From Mactra quadrangularis (taxonomy: Eukaryota > Mollusca > Bivalvia > Venerida > Mactridae): a DNA stretch of 64,000 nucleotides. The position numbers and the translations under genes are program-made. The notes under the pieces were generated by a model. The model did no database searches and was not told the origin of the DNA. It saw only the letters and a list, made by a program, of their open reading frames with translations. Numbering within the stretch: the first letter of the stretch is position 1; each line of letters begins with the position of its first letter. Positions 46,290 to 57,481 of the stretch are shown here, one piece after another. Location of the stretch: the NCBI GenBank assembly GCA_025267735.1, contig CM046307.1, positions 3,023,258-3,087,257 on the forward strand, given 5' to 3'.

Positions 46290-46790
46290 ACTTGAGAAAC
46301 AACAAATGGGTCTAAATAAGACACTAAGAAACTATCCCTCGACAATATTAAATTACTGTTAGAAATTCAATTAAATGAAGAAGTGTAATTTAATTGTTTT
46401 TTGTGGGAATTCAACATTAAGTTAAACTTTCTCATTTGAATCAAATATGCTTTATTTAATTTTATGGCGGTTGCCCTAATATCATAATCGAAAATTGTTT
46501 GTTTGTTTGTTTGTGTTTTACGGCGCACCAACACAGAAAGGTCATATCGCACCGAAAGCTATTAATGATACTAATAATTCAAACTATATTAATGATGTAA
46601 AAACTCTATATCTTATTATAAACATTTATTTCTTTCATAAAAACAATTTGTTTAACATCAAGGTCATTATTCAATACGAAATACAATTTGTTTCTGATTG
46701 ACATATGGTTTTCCTTTCGTGACACTCGTTAACATTTAGCAACATTTATCAGCACATCCTCACTCGAAAGTAATGTGATCTATCAACACA
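46290..46790 (+). repeat. Local duplicate, copy 2, with LINE insertion
   Basis: Second copy of 44070-44470. A LINE 3' end (46496-46635) sits where copy 1 has about 40 bp around CCAGATACACCAGTAGG, so insertion was accompanied by loss of target DNA or came after a deletion. Confidence 0.75.
46496..46635 (-). mobile_element. LINE 3' terminus, about 140 bp
   Basis: (TTTG)n then TTTTACGGCGCACCAACACA, TCATATCGCACCGAAAGC and UTR. Extremely 5'-truncated. Confidence 0.85.
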
Positions 46791-48365
46791 ATTTCACACA
46801 AACATATGCCATAGATGTTGGAAGCTTTTTTTAATTTAGTGCTGGTCTTTTAACGTCTTAATGCAAGAACAAGTAAAATAATGCCACGTTTTGATGCATA
46901 TCTCATCGGTTTATGCTGTAGAACTTGCTGCAATGTTTTAAAACAGCAAATTGAAAGTTTATATGACCAACCATTGTAAATGCCTAAACAATGCCATATA
47001 TTAACGATTCTGGCATCGCCACATTACAATGTACATGCATGGTTAGACGAATGACCAAACATTTTAGTTATGGTTTTGCAAAATTGCAAAAGCTCTCACT
47101 GTATATGTTGAACAATGCATTTAAATTATATTTTTGTGCCTTTTTTTATCAAAACACAATGCAACTAATGCAGGTTCTTTTGCAAAAAAAGCAAACGCGG
47201 AGCCATAGTATCCAACTTAGCGGAGTTTGTAGGCTATATTTGTATTGAACTGGATGACAATATAAACATACAATACGAAATCAAGGAAACGTTAAGGTTG
47301 TAACTTAAATTATGCTGAAAATTTACCTGAATCATGATTGCAAACACTGTTCAGCGTAGTGAGAGTATGTTAACGTAACACGTAATAACTAAACATGGCT
47401 TAAATTTTTTTTTGTTCCTACTATGTCATTAAACATCTATGCCTTCTAGTCCATTATGCTGAGAAACAGCTTAAATAATAAGCATTTGGTCTGTCCTAAC
47501 TTCAGGGTACTCTAAGGTGATTAAATTAATATGCTCAATATTCACCGTTAAAGCGGGGCTGACTAGGGAGTCAAATTAAGTTCTAAAATCATGAATTTGT
47601 GTGTACTTTAAGCCGACGTTGCCGAAAAAGAATTTGCAAAGTAAAAATACAAATGTCTCTTCCATTGCGAACAAAAACTGTCAAATGTGTCTCAATTCCA
47701 CTTACACTGTACCGGTCAAGTGATCTAAAAGTATATTAAAACCTTTATGCCATATTTAATCTGTTTACAAGAAACCCAAATGTTTGATAACGCACAATTA
47801 ATATATTTAACCTTAATGATACATTCTCTCATTGTTAATCACTTTAAATAATGACATTATTCAGGATGCTATAAACCACTCCACGCCTATTTTAAGTGCA
47901 ATGGTGATATCAAATTAAGCCTTAGGTTGAGATATTTCCGGTTCGAGTGATCGAAAACGTAAACATGTTGGTCTCAGCAGAAACAAAAATATCATTAATC
48001 TCAGTCTGGATTACCAGGAATCAAAATCACGGCAACAAAAATATAGTTAACGCTGTTTATTTTAAGGAATTTTTGATTTTATGAATTATAAAATTGATCG
48101 ATGTTTCATCGTCTGTTGAAAGAATGGGGCAAGGTACTAGATGAACCGAAAATCACCATATTAGGAAATCCATACACGACCCTGACGAAACACCGGATCT
48201 ACCTGGTTTAGTAATGACTTTAATGATACATTGTGGTGTGATTTCGTTTTTCTTATCAATTAGACGAAGTGATATTGGATCCAATTGACAATGCATTGGA
48301 AGGTATCCCGAAAGACCAATTTATCAATCGTTTGCTGGAATCAACGGATTCAGTGACAGTACCAA
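46791..48365. other. No feature recognised
   Basis: AT-rich DNA; a frame at 46991-47248 shows no motif. Confidence 0.4.
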
Positions 48366-48684
48366 TGATGTTGATATCATTTATTTATTTATTTTGTTGG
48401 GTTAAACGCCGTAGCTACAGATTGTATAGGTCATATAACGGCGTCCAGCGCAAATAACCTAGCTTTCCTGGACCCTTGTCTAACAAGTACTCGCCTACCC
48501 TTTTACAAGCCCGAAAACTTCTCCATATACCTTATTAATAAAGGAAATTGACATTTTTGTCAGGTTTTCATGTAAGGGTATAACCTCCCAAGGTGGGATT
48601 CGAACCCGTACCCCCTTCGGGACAAGAGATTCGAAATCCAAGCGCGCTACCATCTGCGCGACCGACCCGGGTTGATGTTGATAT
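48366..48684 (-). mobile_element. SINE family B, full length with 12-bp TSD
   Basis: TGATGTTGATAT occurs at 48366-48377 and 48673-48684. By complement the head reads GGGTCGGTCGCGCAGATGGT (box A region) and GGTACGGGTTCGAATCCCAC (box B) with a long variable arm between. The body follows and the left end is ACGGCGTTTAACCCAACAAA with an (AAAT)n tail. Confidence 0.9.
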
Positions 48685-48868
48685 TAGAAATATAAAAGAA
48701 ACAATATATGTGTTTCAAGCTGATGTTATAAAATGTGATTAAGTATACTGTGCAGAAGCAGTATTGCAACATCATTAAGATTCTTCTATACAGGACGGCT
48801 CTCTAAATCAAATCTTTTAAAATGTCTACGCTTACTTACTACAAGGGAGCAAAAACTCCAAGAATCTA

Positions 48869-48962
48869 GCTCCACGAAAGTATGCCCCGCCCGGAAATCG
48901 AACCCAAACGACCCCTCGAATAGTAGACTTGCGTGCTTTCAACTGAGCTAGCCGGGCAGCTC
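48869..48962 (-). mobile_element. SINE family A, head only
   Basis: By complement GCCCGGCTAGCTCAGTTGAA, TTCGATTTCCGGGCGGGGCA and CATACTTTCGTGGAGC. The body and 3' end are lost. Confidence 0.8.
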
Positions 48963-48964
48963 TC

Positions 48965-49311
48965 TATTGTATATTTACATTGATATAGTTGTATCTTAGT
49001 GTTCTTGTAAATATGTTTGCTTGATTTGCTCTTGTTACGCGTACAGATACTAGTAATCTCTCCAGAAAAAGGAAGCTAATTAAATAATACATAGTATAAC
49101 GTTTTCAATATTCTATTTTGAAAAAAAACTAAATATTTTCTAGAATTTTGAACATTCATTTAGTATTTTGTTATGATTACGTTGCAAACACACCTAAAGC
49201 TCTTCAAATTAAAGATTATTGTGACATTTATTGAGACGTTTGTTATCAAAAGTACGCAACAACACTTGAACATTTATTATATTCAGTATATTCCGACTAC
49301 CTGTGTGGCTT
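48965..49311. other. No feature recognised
   Basis: AT-rich spacer. Confidence 0.35.
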
Positions 49312-49600
49312 CAGGGGCGGATCTAGGATTTTTTCCAGGGAGAGTGGTCCAAACGTTGTCTAGAGGGGTGTCCAAACTTTTGAACTACAATCACATTATA
49401 CACTGTTTGCAGAATAACGCATCATACTGTTAATAAAAAATAAATAGCCATTAAATCTGCTTGGCACAAAGGCGAGCTCGAAAAAAATGCTTTATGCTAC
49501 TTAAAAATGGGTTACAGTTAAAAATACACTTAGGAACGGATACATTTTTGGAAATTTCAGGGTGTTCCGGACCCCCCTGAACTCGCTAGATCCTACTATG
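49312..49600. mobile_element. hAT-like MITE remnant, about 289 bp
   Basis: Left end CAGGGGCGGATCTAGGATTT; right end by complement CATAGTAGGATCTAGCGAG, partly inverted. The right half matches 61420-61545 (GGTCCGGA, GTATTTTTAACTGTAA, CATTTTTAAGTAGCA). No clear target duplication. Confidence 0.55.
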
Positions 49601-50440
49601 GGTTTTAAAAAAATGTGATTTAGGTGTGTTTTTTCCAAATTATTCAATCATTATCTCAGAATTAATGTTCACGTCTAAGAGAGCAATTCAAATAATTATT
49701 ATAACTATTTTGATTAATCGAATGTCAAAATGCTTACCTTGATTCTTGTTGATGCAGCACACAGCACATTTTCTGTTTACTGTACATCAGGCGTTATCTG
49801 AGTTCGGTGTGTTGAAAGTTTTGAAACTATTTATATTATCGTAAAATATTTACTACTAAAGAACTCAGTTAAACATAGTAAATCGTCTGCAAACTCGAAC
49901 AGTAATATATTATAGCAGAATCAATTTTGCTTATAAATATTTTGGTGTAAGTAAATGCCAACTTTTCTGTTTCAGGTTTTGGTATTAAATAACTCGCCGT
50001 CAAACGTTTCAGAATCCTTAATGTTTAATACGGTGTAACCTGCATTTAGCCGCCAGTGTAGGAAAGTGACTAGATTGGCTGCTTACAGCAGGTGACCACT
50101 TAATCCAGGTGTAGATAAAAATGCTTCGATTAGTACATTGTTAATAGTTATTACTGTCTACCACTCAATCGAGGGTTATAGACAGGGTTGCGCACCAGGA
50201 TGTTAGTAATGATAAGAAAGAATAGACCCAGTTTTATTAGTACCTGTGAACAAAAGAATGATGCAAGGGGTTATTTATGTTAGTATGTTGTGCAGAGAGT
50301 GGAGAGATAAATATAAATGTTTAAAAGGAAAAGGATCCATAATCATGACATCGCAAATACACTGCAATTAAGTATGGAAAATAAATAAAATAGGTATACT
50401 GATGCTGAAATCTATGCAGAAATCAATAATGATGAAAATG
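49601..50440. other. No feature recognised
   Basis: AT-rich DNA with no convincing signal. Confidence 0.35.
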
Positions 50441-50720
50441 GTACAATGTGATGATATGAGAGATTTAAAAGGAGTAAAAAGACACTAGTCAAATAAAAAC
50501 AATAAATTAGGCTTTAGTATATGACGTTTGAAACTCCTGCTCGGAACTGGTCCAGTGTAGGCAAAGTAAACGTATGCTGAATGGAAGATTGTTCCAAAAT
50601 TGAATAGTATGAGGAAAGAAGGGATATTTTATGTAGTCTGATGATGTGTAACTAAGAGGATGAAAATATCTAGTGGGTCTAATAGGTCTTTGCATGTACT
50701 AGATTATATACTAGATTATG
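50440..50720 (-). mobile_element. LINE C-terminal fragment (third LINE family)
   Basis: The minus strand reads RPIRPTRYFHPLSYTSSDY, KYPFFPHTIQFWNNLPFSIR, then a stop near 50507. The Y/F-FP-x-T-x-x-x-WN-x-LP word is the standard C-terminal end of Jockey/CR1-type LINE proteins. The UTR continues left to about 50440. Confidence 0.65.
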
Positions 50721-50911
50721 ATGTATTCTGTAATAATTACAACCTAAGACCTGGCGTCCACTTAGGTCAGGACATGATGCTGACGACACGCGGAATCTCA
50801 ATTTAACATTCAGCACGACTTCCGCATGATCCTATTAGCTTCTTAAATATGTCTTAAATATGAAGTGTTACACTTCCGCACGTTTCGGCGCATTAGGGAT
50901 CGATAAATTTG

Positions 50912-50953
50912 TCCGCGTCAAAATTTTGATCGAGAGCAAAATTTTGACGCGGA
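50912..50953. repeat. Perfect 17-bp stem, 8-base loop
   Basis: TCCGCGTCAAAATTTTG (50912-50928) is the exact complement of 50937-50953, with loop ATCGAGAG. It lies in a GC-richer patch upstream of the MADF-like locus. Confidence 0.85.
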
Positions 50954-51179
50954 AACAAAATTCAAAATTCCTGACACCTTCGGCATCTTGTCCGGGTTGT
51001 CGTCAGGACATCATCATGACATCCTGACTATTCCGAAGACATTCCTGAAGGCTTCAACGACGCGGACAGTTCGCGGACAATCAGGACAGTGTATGGAAGG
51101 TTTGAGGAATAAATGTGGAAGGTACGCAGAACCAATCAAGAGCGCCCAGAGTGGTTGCGGTATGATCAAAGATCAACGT

Positions 51180-51372
51180 TGAAAATGTCACGTGACTTCT
51201 TTGTTTATACAAAATAACCTAACTACGTCATGATATACGTCAGAAGCGTTTTGGATTTCACAGAGTACGGACGAGTTTACACAGTTAAGCTGAACTAAAT
51301 AAGTATGACAAAATGACAGAGAAAGTCAAAACTTGATAGAGGAAATAATCAAGCTTCAGCGATATTTGGTAA
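51180..51372 (+). promoter_or_regulatory. Possible promoter and first exon of the MADF-like locus
   Basis: A GC-richer patch (50750-51260) with ACGTCA words leads to an exon-like segment ending TTTG|GTAAGTTAC at about 51369, a strong splice-donor match. Open frames in it lack a start codon, so it would be mostly 5' UTR. The acceptor would be TTATATTTTCAG at about 52460. Confidence 0.35.
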
Positions 51373-51728
51373 GTTACTTTTTTGTATCATTAGATATAAA
51401 TTTACGTTATTTCTCTGATTTTAAAATTGCTGTTTTGAACATGCCAGTCTATGTAACAAATTTATGTGTCACAAGGAGTAAGACACTCATATGTATCAGA
51501 AATAAGGCTGTGCATATACGCGTAGTTTGTTTTACTTTTGTTAAGACATATTTATCAATACTGCTGTCTATGCATTACATACGTGTTTCCTTGGAACAGA
51601 AAAAAAGAAATACTTTTCCGTATTCCTTAATAACCTAAGTATAGGACTGTTCTTTTTATGCCTGACTACTCAGAATTTCTACGAAGGCGTGCAATTTGAA
51701 TATGGTTGCTGACTAGTTCTCTTTATTA
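51373..51728. other. Intron-like spacer
   Basis: AT-rich DNA between the possible donor and the SINE. The plus-strand frame 51333-51638 runs through the donor and shows no motif. Confidence 0.3.
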
Positions 51729-52035
51729 GCCGCTCGGCTAATTCAGTTGGTAGTAATAGTATGCTAGTCTACTGATCCGGGGGTCGTGGGTTCGATTCCT
51801 GGGCGGGACATACTTTCATGGAGCTTGGTCATGGAATTATTTCTACGACCATTCTCCCTCCTACCAATGATTTTTAATTATGTAGGGCAGTTGTCAGTCA
51901 CTGACGAAAGTATGCACTTAGAAGTTGGTTAACTGTTAAATCCAGAGATTTAACCTTTCCAGGAGGAGTGAGTAGGTTGACTTACTGCCTTTATATGACG
52001 TATACAGTTTGTTGCTACGGCGTTAAACTTAAACT
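51729..52035 (+). mobile_element. SINE family A in the presumed intron
   Basis: Head GCCGCTCGGCTAATTCAGTT, box B GGGTTCGATTCCTGGGCGGG, body with CAGTCACTGACGAAAGTATG, and 3' end GTTGCTACGGCGTTAAACTT. Confidence 0.9.
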
Positions 52036-52460
52036 TTTTCATATGATTAAACGCCTATTTCTATATTACGTATTCTATGGTGTTGTACAAAAATGTTATA
52101 AAAATAAATACATGTAAGTAAAAACCCTCCACCATTAAAACATAATGTATATACAATAACACAAAACAAAATAAAAAAATATCAAACATGATATAGTATG
52201 TAAGTATATTCTTTTTTTTTATTGTTTTATTGAGCTTTTATATTTCATATTTTTGGACCTACATCCTTCACAGATCATGATTCGACTTAATTTTACATTT
52301 TCATCGCTAATTTCTTATTTATTTCTATTTATTTTGTATTGACAATTAGTGTCCTGAACAGTATCACATGATGCTACTGTTAAACCCAACAAAAACAAAC
52401 AAATAAGTTTTCCTAATTGATTATAAAGATAAATAATTTCTGTTGGTATTATATTTTCAG

Positions 52461-53818
52461 CTGAAACCACAGAGAATGTTGAGTCAGCAACGATCCCATC
52501 AAATGACGATACACCAAACCAGAATGATGATGCGCCAAACCAGAATGATGATTCGCCATATCAGGATGACAATATGCTCAACCAGAATGATGATACTCCA
52601 GACCAAATTGACGATACGCCAGATCAGACTAACAAGTTAACTGTTGCTGCCGGACAAGGAATTGACTCTCAGATGGTCAATGAGACAGTTGCTGATATCA
52701 GTACTCAGGACATTGAACCTATCAGTAATAAACCGCAAGTAAAGGGTAAACGTCGTTACATTTTCCTCACAGATGAACAGAAAGAGGAGAATATTGAATT
52801 CTTAATGCGTAACGAAGGTCTATACAACAAAAAAAGGATCTTTAGCAACAGCCTAATAAAAAGAATGAACTCTGGCAGCAACAAGGTCGTGCTATGGGAG
52901 TAGACTGGAAGGATATTTTCACTTGGTATGAGACTCAAAGACGACGCTTGGGTCGTTTGAAAACACTTGCTACCAAGTCAGATTGTGGGTCTTTAGAGGA
53001 TACTTGGAAGGAGTCAGATATTGAATTTTGGCAGCGCTGGCAGTTTCTTCGACCTCATATCAATACCCAATCTCAGGAGCTTATCGTTAGTCTTCGGCAA
53101 AGACTGGCTGCTTCTACTACACCTTCACTAAATCAGGATGACGGGTCTTCATTTGATAATCTTGGATCTAATGACCAACCAGAGGACCTGTCAAATACTG
53201 GCAACTGCAGCAGTCAGATAACACCTGAGATAGTTGGTCGCTCAATCCCGGTATCTTCACTTACGCAATCCAGCAAGCGAAACAGTCAAGTTCAAGCCAC
53301 TAACAAAATTATGGAAGCGATAATAGCCAGCAGTGAAAGGCATAATCAACTGATCAATTTGTCGGAGAGTATCTTAGAAATTCAACAGGATACAGTCGGA
53401 CATCACAAAGACCATCATTAGTTTAATATGTGGTGTGGCAGCCTGTTACAGCAACTTCCACAAGAAATTTATGAACAATGTGAGACGGAAACGTTTATGG
53501 TTATTGTTACAGGAAAATGGCTCAAAACGTTCATTTGAGTGTGATTCAGACAGTTCTCCCCCACATCAGCAACGGAGGCAACCTCAAAGATCTTACAACA
53601 CAGGTTGGCAACCACATCCATCTAATTGGATGCGTAATCCCCCAATGTCAACTAGTGTGTGGGCTAGTCAAGGGTGTGAGTATATGAATCGGTACAATCA
53701 GGCATATCAGCAACAGCCACCTGCTTGGAACATGTACCAGCCTGCCACCAACCCACAACAGGATCAAATGCCGCAGTGCTCGCCTACACCTACCGACCGA
53801 AATTGTCGACGTAACTAA
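52461..53818 (+). pseudogene. MADF (Myb/SANT-like) domain gene with frame lesions
   Basis: The exon opens after TATTATATTTTCAG with AETTENVESATIPS, then six 7-residue repeats of NDDTPNQ (52490-52630, 21-bp period). A MADF-like DNA-binding domain follows: RYIFLTDEQKEENIEFLMRN, EGLYNKK, after a frame break KNELWQQQGRAMGVDWKDIF, TWYETQRRRLGRLKTLATKS, and WQRWQFLRPHI (52757-53060). Conserved W in ELWQQQ, DW and TWY fit the trihelix. A Ser/Asn/Gln-rich linker leads to SERHNQLINLSESILEIQQD, then LLQQLPQEIYEQCETETFMV (C-terminal BESS-like or self-association region), and a Gln/Pro-rich tail ending 53818. Lesions: a 1-bp loss in an A run near 52860, a TAG at 53419, a frameshift near 53515. An intron upstream argues against a processed copy. 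It could be a host transcription factor gene, or the accessory DNA-binding gene of a Harbinger-type transposon. Confidence 0.6.
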
Positions 53819-53846
53819 CACTAATGATGATAACTAGAATCCATAC

Positions 53847-56085
53847 TTATCCCAATATCTCCAACTAGTTGTATTTGTAAAACTTTTGAACGCATGGTTA
53901 ATAAAAGGCTCATCTGGTATTTATAATCAAACGGTATTATAACTAATTTTCAATCTGGTTTTCGAAAACAGCGAAGTACAAATGATCACTTGGCACGCCT
54001 TGAAACTTTAATTAGAGAGGCTTTTGTCAATAAACAGCATGTAGTTTCAATTTTCTTCGATCTCAAGAAAGCTTACGATACCACATGGAAGCATGGTATT
54101 CTCAAAGATTTAAAAGATGCCGGTCTAAATGGCAGACTACCTATGTTAATTTCTAGTTTTCTGTCTGACAAAAACTTTCAAGTTAAAGTAGGATCAACAT
54201 TATCAGAGAGCCACAAACAAGAACAAGGCGTACCACAATGCAATATTTTATCTGTTAATGTTATAAATCCTGATACAGATTGCTCATTATATGTAGATGA
54301 CTTTTTAATCTGTTATCGATCTAAAAATATTCGAAGTATCGAGCGCCAACTACAACAAAACTTGGATAAAATTCAAAAGTGGGCTACAGAAAATGGTTTT
54401 ACATTTTTTAAGTCAAAAACACAATGCGTACATTTTTGTCGTTTAAGAAAGCATCATAATGATCCTGAACTTTACATTTCTGGCTCAAAAATCCCTGTTG
54501 TAAATAAAGCTTAATTTTTAAACGTTACATTTGATAAAAAGCTCTCTTTTATACCACACTTAAAGTCGCTGAAAACAAAATTTATTAAAGCTTTAAATCT
54601 ACTTAAAGTACTTTCACATACTGATTGGGAATCAGATTCCCAAACATTACTTAAATTATACATAAGTCTTGTTCGTTCAAAACTAGATTATGGGTCAATT
54701 GTGTACGGATCAGCACGTAAATCGTACTTACAAATGCTTGATACAATACATAACCAGGGCTTACGTATTGCCCTTGGTGCCTGTAAAACTTCACCTGTTG
54801 AAAGTCTTTATGTTGAAGCTAACGAGCCATCATTAAAATTACGTCGACAAAAACTTTCATTACAATACGCACCTCGAATATCTTCTAACAATAATAACCC
54901 GGCGCGAAAAGTTGTTTTTAAACCAAATTACATTGATAATTTGACAACAAACCGAACGAAATTAAACCATATGGCCTGCGCGTTAAAAACGATTTAGAAA
55001 TGCTTAATATCAACACTTCTACCGTTTTACAAAACTTTGATGAAAATGTCCCTCCTTGGACCTACAACATACCAGACGTGAATATAGACCTATCAAACTT
55101 TCGTAAATCTTTTACCAGCCCAGAAGCCTTCAAATCAGAATTCGTAAACATCTTAGAAAAATATAAAGATTTTACATATTTATTTACCGACGGCTCAAAA
55201 AATGGTAACAAAGTTGGTTGCGCTGCATATGGAAATTCTTTCGTTGCAAGAATGCGATTGCCTGACCAGGCATCCATATTTACAGCCGAAGTCAAAGCAT
55301 TAGATCTTGCTTTATCATATATATCAAATAGTATTAATAACAATTTTATTATTTTCTCAGATTCTCTATCTGTATTACTGGCCATAAAAAATCGTAGTTC
55401 AGACAATATACTTATTAAAAATATTGAATTAAGATTACATGAAATACTGAAATCTAAAATAGTACACCTCTGCTGGATACCAAGTGATATTGGTATACAT
55501 GGAAATGAAAAAGTAGACATTTTAGCTAAAGAATCTTTAAACCTTCAACCAGTAGATATCAAATTACCAAGCAGCGACTTCAAATGTTCGATAAATTTGT
55601 TAATTAAGTCAGAATGGCAAACAATGTGGAATCATGCTGTATTTAATAAGTTACATGACATAAAGCCAACCCTTGGATCATCTTCGTCAACAATATTTTC
55701 TAATCGCCGAAATCAATAGTGATTACGCGATGTAGAATTGGTCATACCAGATTAACACATTCATACCTTCTCAAAAGAGAGGAAGCACCTAAATGTATGC
55801 CATGTGACGAGCATTTCAATGTAAAACACGTTCTTCTTGACTGTCAGGATCTTAAATACATTCGTGACAAACATTTTAAAGTAAACTCACTTAAAGAACT
55901 TTTTGAATCTGTATCATCATAATTATGCGATACTTAACTTTTTGAAAGAAATAAATGTTTATAATAAGATATAGAGCTTTACATCATTAATTTCGTTAGA
56001 ATTAATAGTATCATTGATTGCTTTCGGCGCGATATGACCTTTTTGTGTTGGTGCGCCGTAAAACACAAACAAACAAACAGCAGAT
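53847..56085 (+). mobile_element. LINE copy 2, the longest (RT to 3' tail)
   Basis: Starts in the RT with YPISPTSCICKTFERMVNKR and ends at 56085 after CACAAACAAACAAAC. It begins 29 bp after the stop of the MADF-like gene. It shares the family of the 5-kb copy and contains sequence the other lacks (RT fingers). Confidence 0.9.
53850..55972 (+). pseudogene. LINE ORF2: RT, RNase H, zinc knuckle (broken)
   Basis: RT: ERMVNKRLIWYL, SGFRKQRSTNDHLARLE, FFDLKKAYDTTWKHGIL (first catalytic Asp), GVPQ, SLYVDDFLICYR (YVDD). RNase H: LFTDGSKNGNKVGCAAYG, FTAEVKALDLALSY, IIFSDSLSVLLAI, CWIPSDIGIHGNEKVDILA. The end is CMPCDEHFNVKHVLLDC. Compared with the 5-kb copy it lost about 45 bp between GVPQ and VINPDTD, changing GVPQGS to GVPQCN, and the RNase H histidine of WIPSH is Asp. 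Stops occur after WYL (53927) and after VVNKA (54513), with frame changes near 54940, 55715 and 55920. It is inactive on three counts: RT deletion, RNase H mutation and stops. Confidence 0.9.
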
Positions 56086-56094
56086 GTCGTGGTT

Positions 56095-56975
56095 AAGTTG
56101 TATTTTAGGTTCAGATGATTGTATAAAATTGCGAAATATTTCCTAGTTGGCTTTGCTGAATAAAGGACATACTCTTGTTTTCTGCTTGAGAATATGTGGC
56201 CTTGTATTAATATTTGCTGAAATGATGTCATGATCAGAAATACCTGGTAAAGTATTAATGTTGTTGTCTGGAAATTAGTAGTAGGTCTAAGATGTTGTTA
56301 CCCCGTGTGTTCTCTTTTACTTTTTAAGTCAGGAAAACGTCATCGCGTATGTTTAGAATTTTTTCATATACTTAACTCATGTTAAAACCTGATTTTATTG
56401 TGGGAATATGTTCTGAATCATATGTAAGTTTATGGAGGTTACAATCTCCTAGAAAGATTTTAGTTCCTTTAAGGTCTCGTGCTAGATTGAGTGATTTTTC
56501 CAGATCCATTAGGCTAGTGATATCCAATTCATGAGGTTTATGAAATGTACAAATGTAAAGTGGTTTGAAGCCTTTTATTTGAAGTTTTGCCCAAATAATT
56601 TCGCAGTCGGTGTTTAGTTTTGGTTGGGGGTCTTCAAAAAAGGACACGGGAAATGTCAGTTTTAAATTGGAAGTCTTGTCCAATTTGGATACTTTTAGAG
56701 TGAAAAGTGGTAGTTTATTTAAATGCGTTTTAATGATGTTCAACTGTTTTAAACCAAAATAGTGGCAAAGAAACAATTGTTTGTTTACCTTGTCGACTGT
56801 TATTGTATATGTCAAATATATGAAAAACATAGGCGGTTTATTGATCATACTATTAATATCTTTCAAAAACCAGCAAACGTATTCATTAAAAAAAGTAAGC
56901 AATGGAAGTAATATTGCTAACACTAAATAATATAACCACTGTTCAGTGTATATGAATTTAATATAAAATTCCAAT
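56095..56975 (-). pseudogene. LINE endonuclease-domain fragment, minus strand
   Basis: The minus-strand frame of 200 codons (56974-56372) carries CEIIWAKLQIKGFKPLYICT, DLEKSLNLARDLKGTKIFLG, DCNLHKL, where LGDFNLP is expected in APE-type LINE endonucleases. Continuing past the stop in other frames are RGNNILDLLL and LPGISDHDIISANINTRP; SDHD is the final catalytic motif of that endonuclease. The first 90 residues (hydrophobic) do not look like endonuclease and may be unrelated. It abuts the tail of LINE copy 2 tail-first and could belong to the same or another LINE family. Confidence 0.65.
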
Positions 56976-57142
56976 GTGTACAGAGAAAAAGAATGGGTAG
57001 GTTATTATTGAAACATGTGGCGCTCACTTATATTTATAGCAAACATCCGATGATACATTGAAAACAAAATAACGCACTATAAATCAATTTTCAAAATATG
57101 GCATGTTATTGCACTTAAAAATTTAGATTCATCTATCTATGT
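56976..57142. other. No feature recognised
   Basis: Short spacer before the SINE. Confidence 0.3.
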
Positions 57143-57481
57143 GAGAGCACATGAGTGAGGCCGCCCGGCTAGCTCAGTTGGTAGCGCACAATTCTACTGA
57201 TCGAGGGGTCGTGGGTTCGATTCCCGGGCGGGGCATACTTTCGTTGAGTTTGGTAATGAAATAATTTCTACGGCCATTCTCCCTCCTACCACTGATTCTA
57301 AATCATGTAGGGCAGTAGTCAGTCACTGGCGAAAGTATGCACTCAGTAGTTGGTTAACAGCTAAATCCAGAGATTTAGCCTTTCCAGGAACCGTGAGTAG
57401 GTGGGCTGACCGCCGTGATATAACCTGTAATGTGTTGCTACGGCGTTAAACCTAACAAACACACAAACGAGAACACATGAG
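57143..57481 (+). mobile_element. SINE family A, full length, best-preserved head
   Basis: GAGAGCACATGAG (57143-57155) and GAGAACACATGAG (57469-57481) form a 13-bp duplication with one change. The head GCCCGGCTAGCTCAGTTGG...GGGGTCGTGGGTTCGATTCC is very close to tRNA-Lys (GCCCGGCTAGCTCAG...GGGTCGTGGGTTCGA). Boxes A and B are intact, so it could be a transcription-competent copy. Confidence 0.9.

Noticed and set aside
48585..48672. Possible tRNA with long variable arm
   Set aside because: It is the head of a full-length SINE B with 12-bp target duplication.
57160..57235. Possible functional tRNA-Lys gene
   Set aside because: The tRNA-like head runs straight into the SINE A body, lacks a proper anticodon stem and terminator, and the unit has a SINE-type target duplication.
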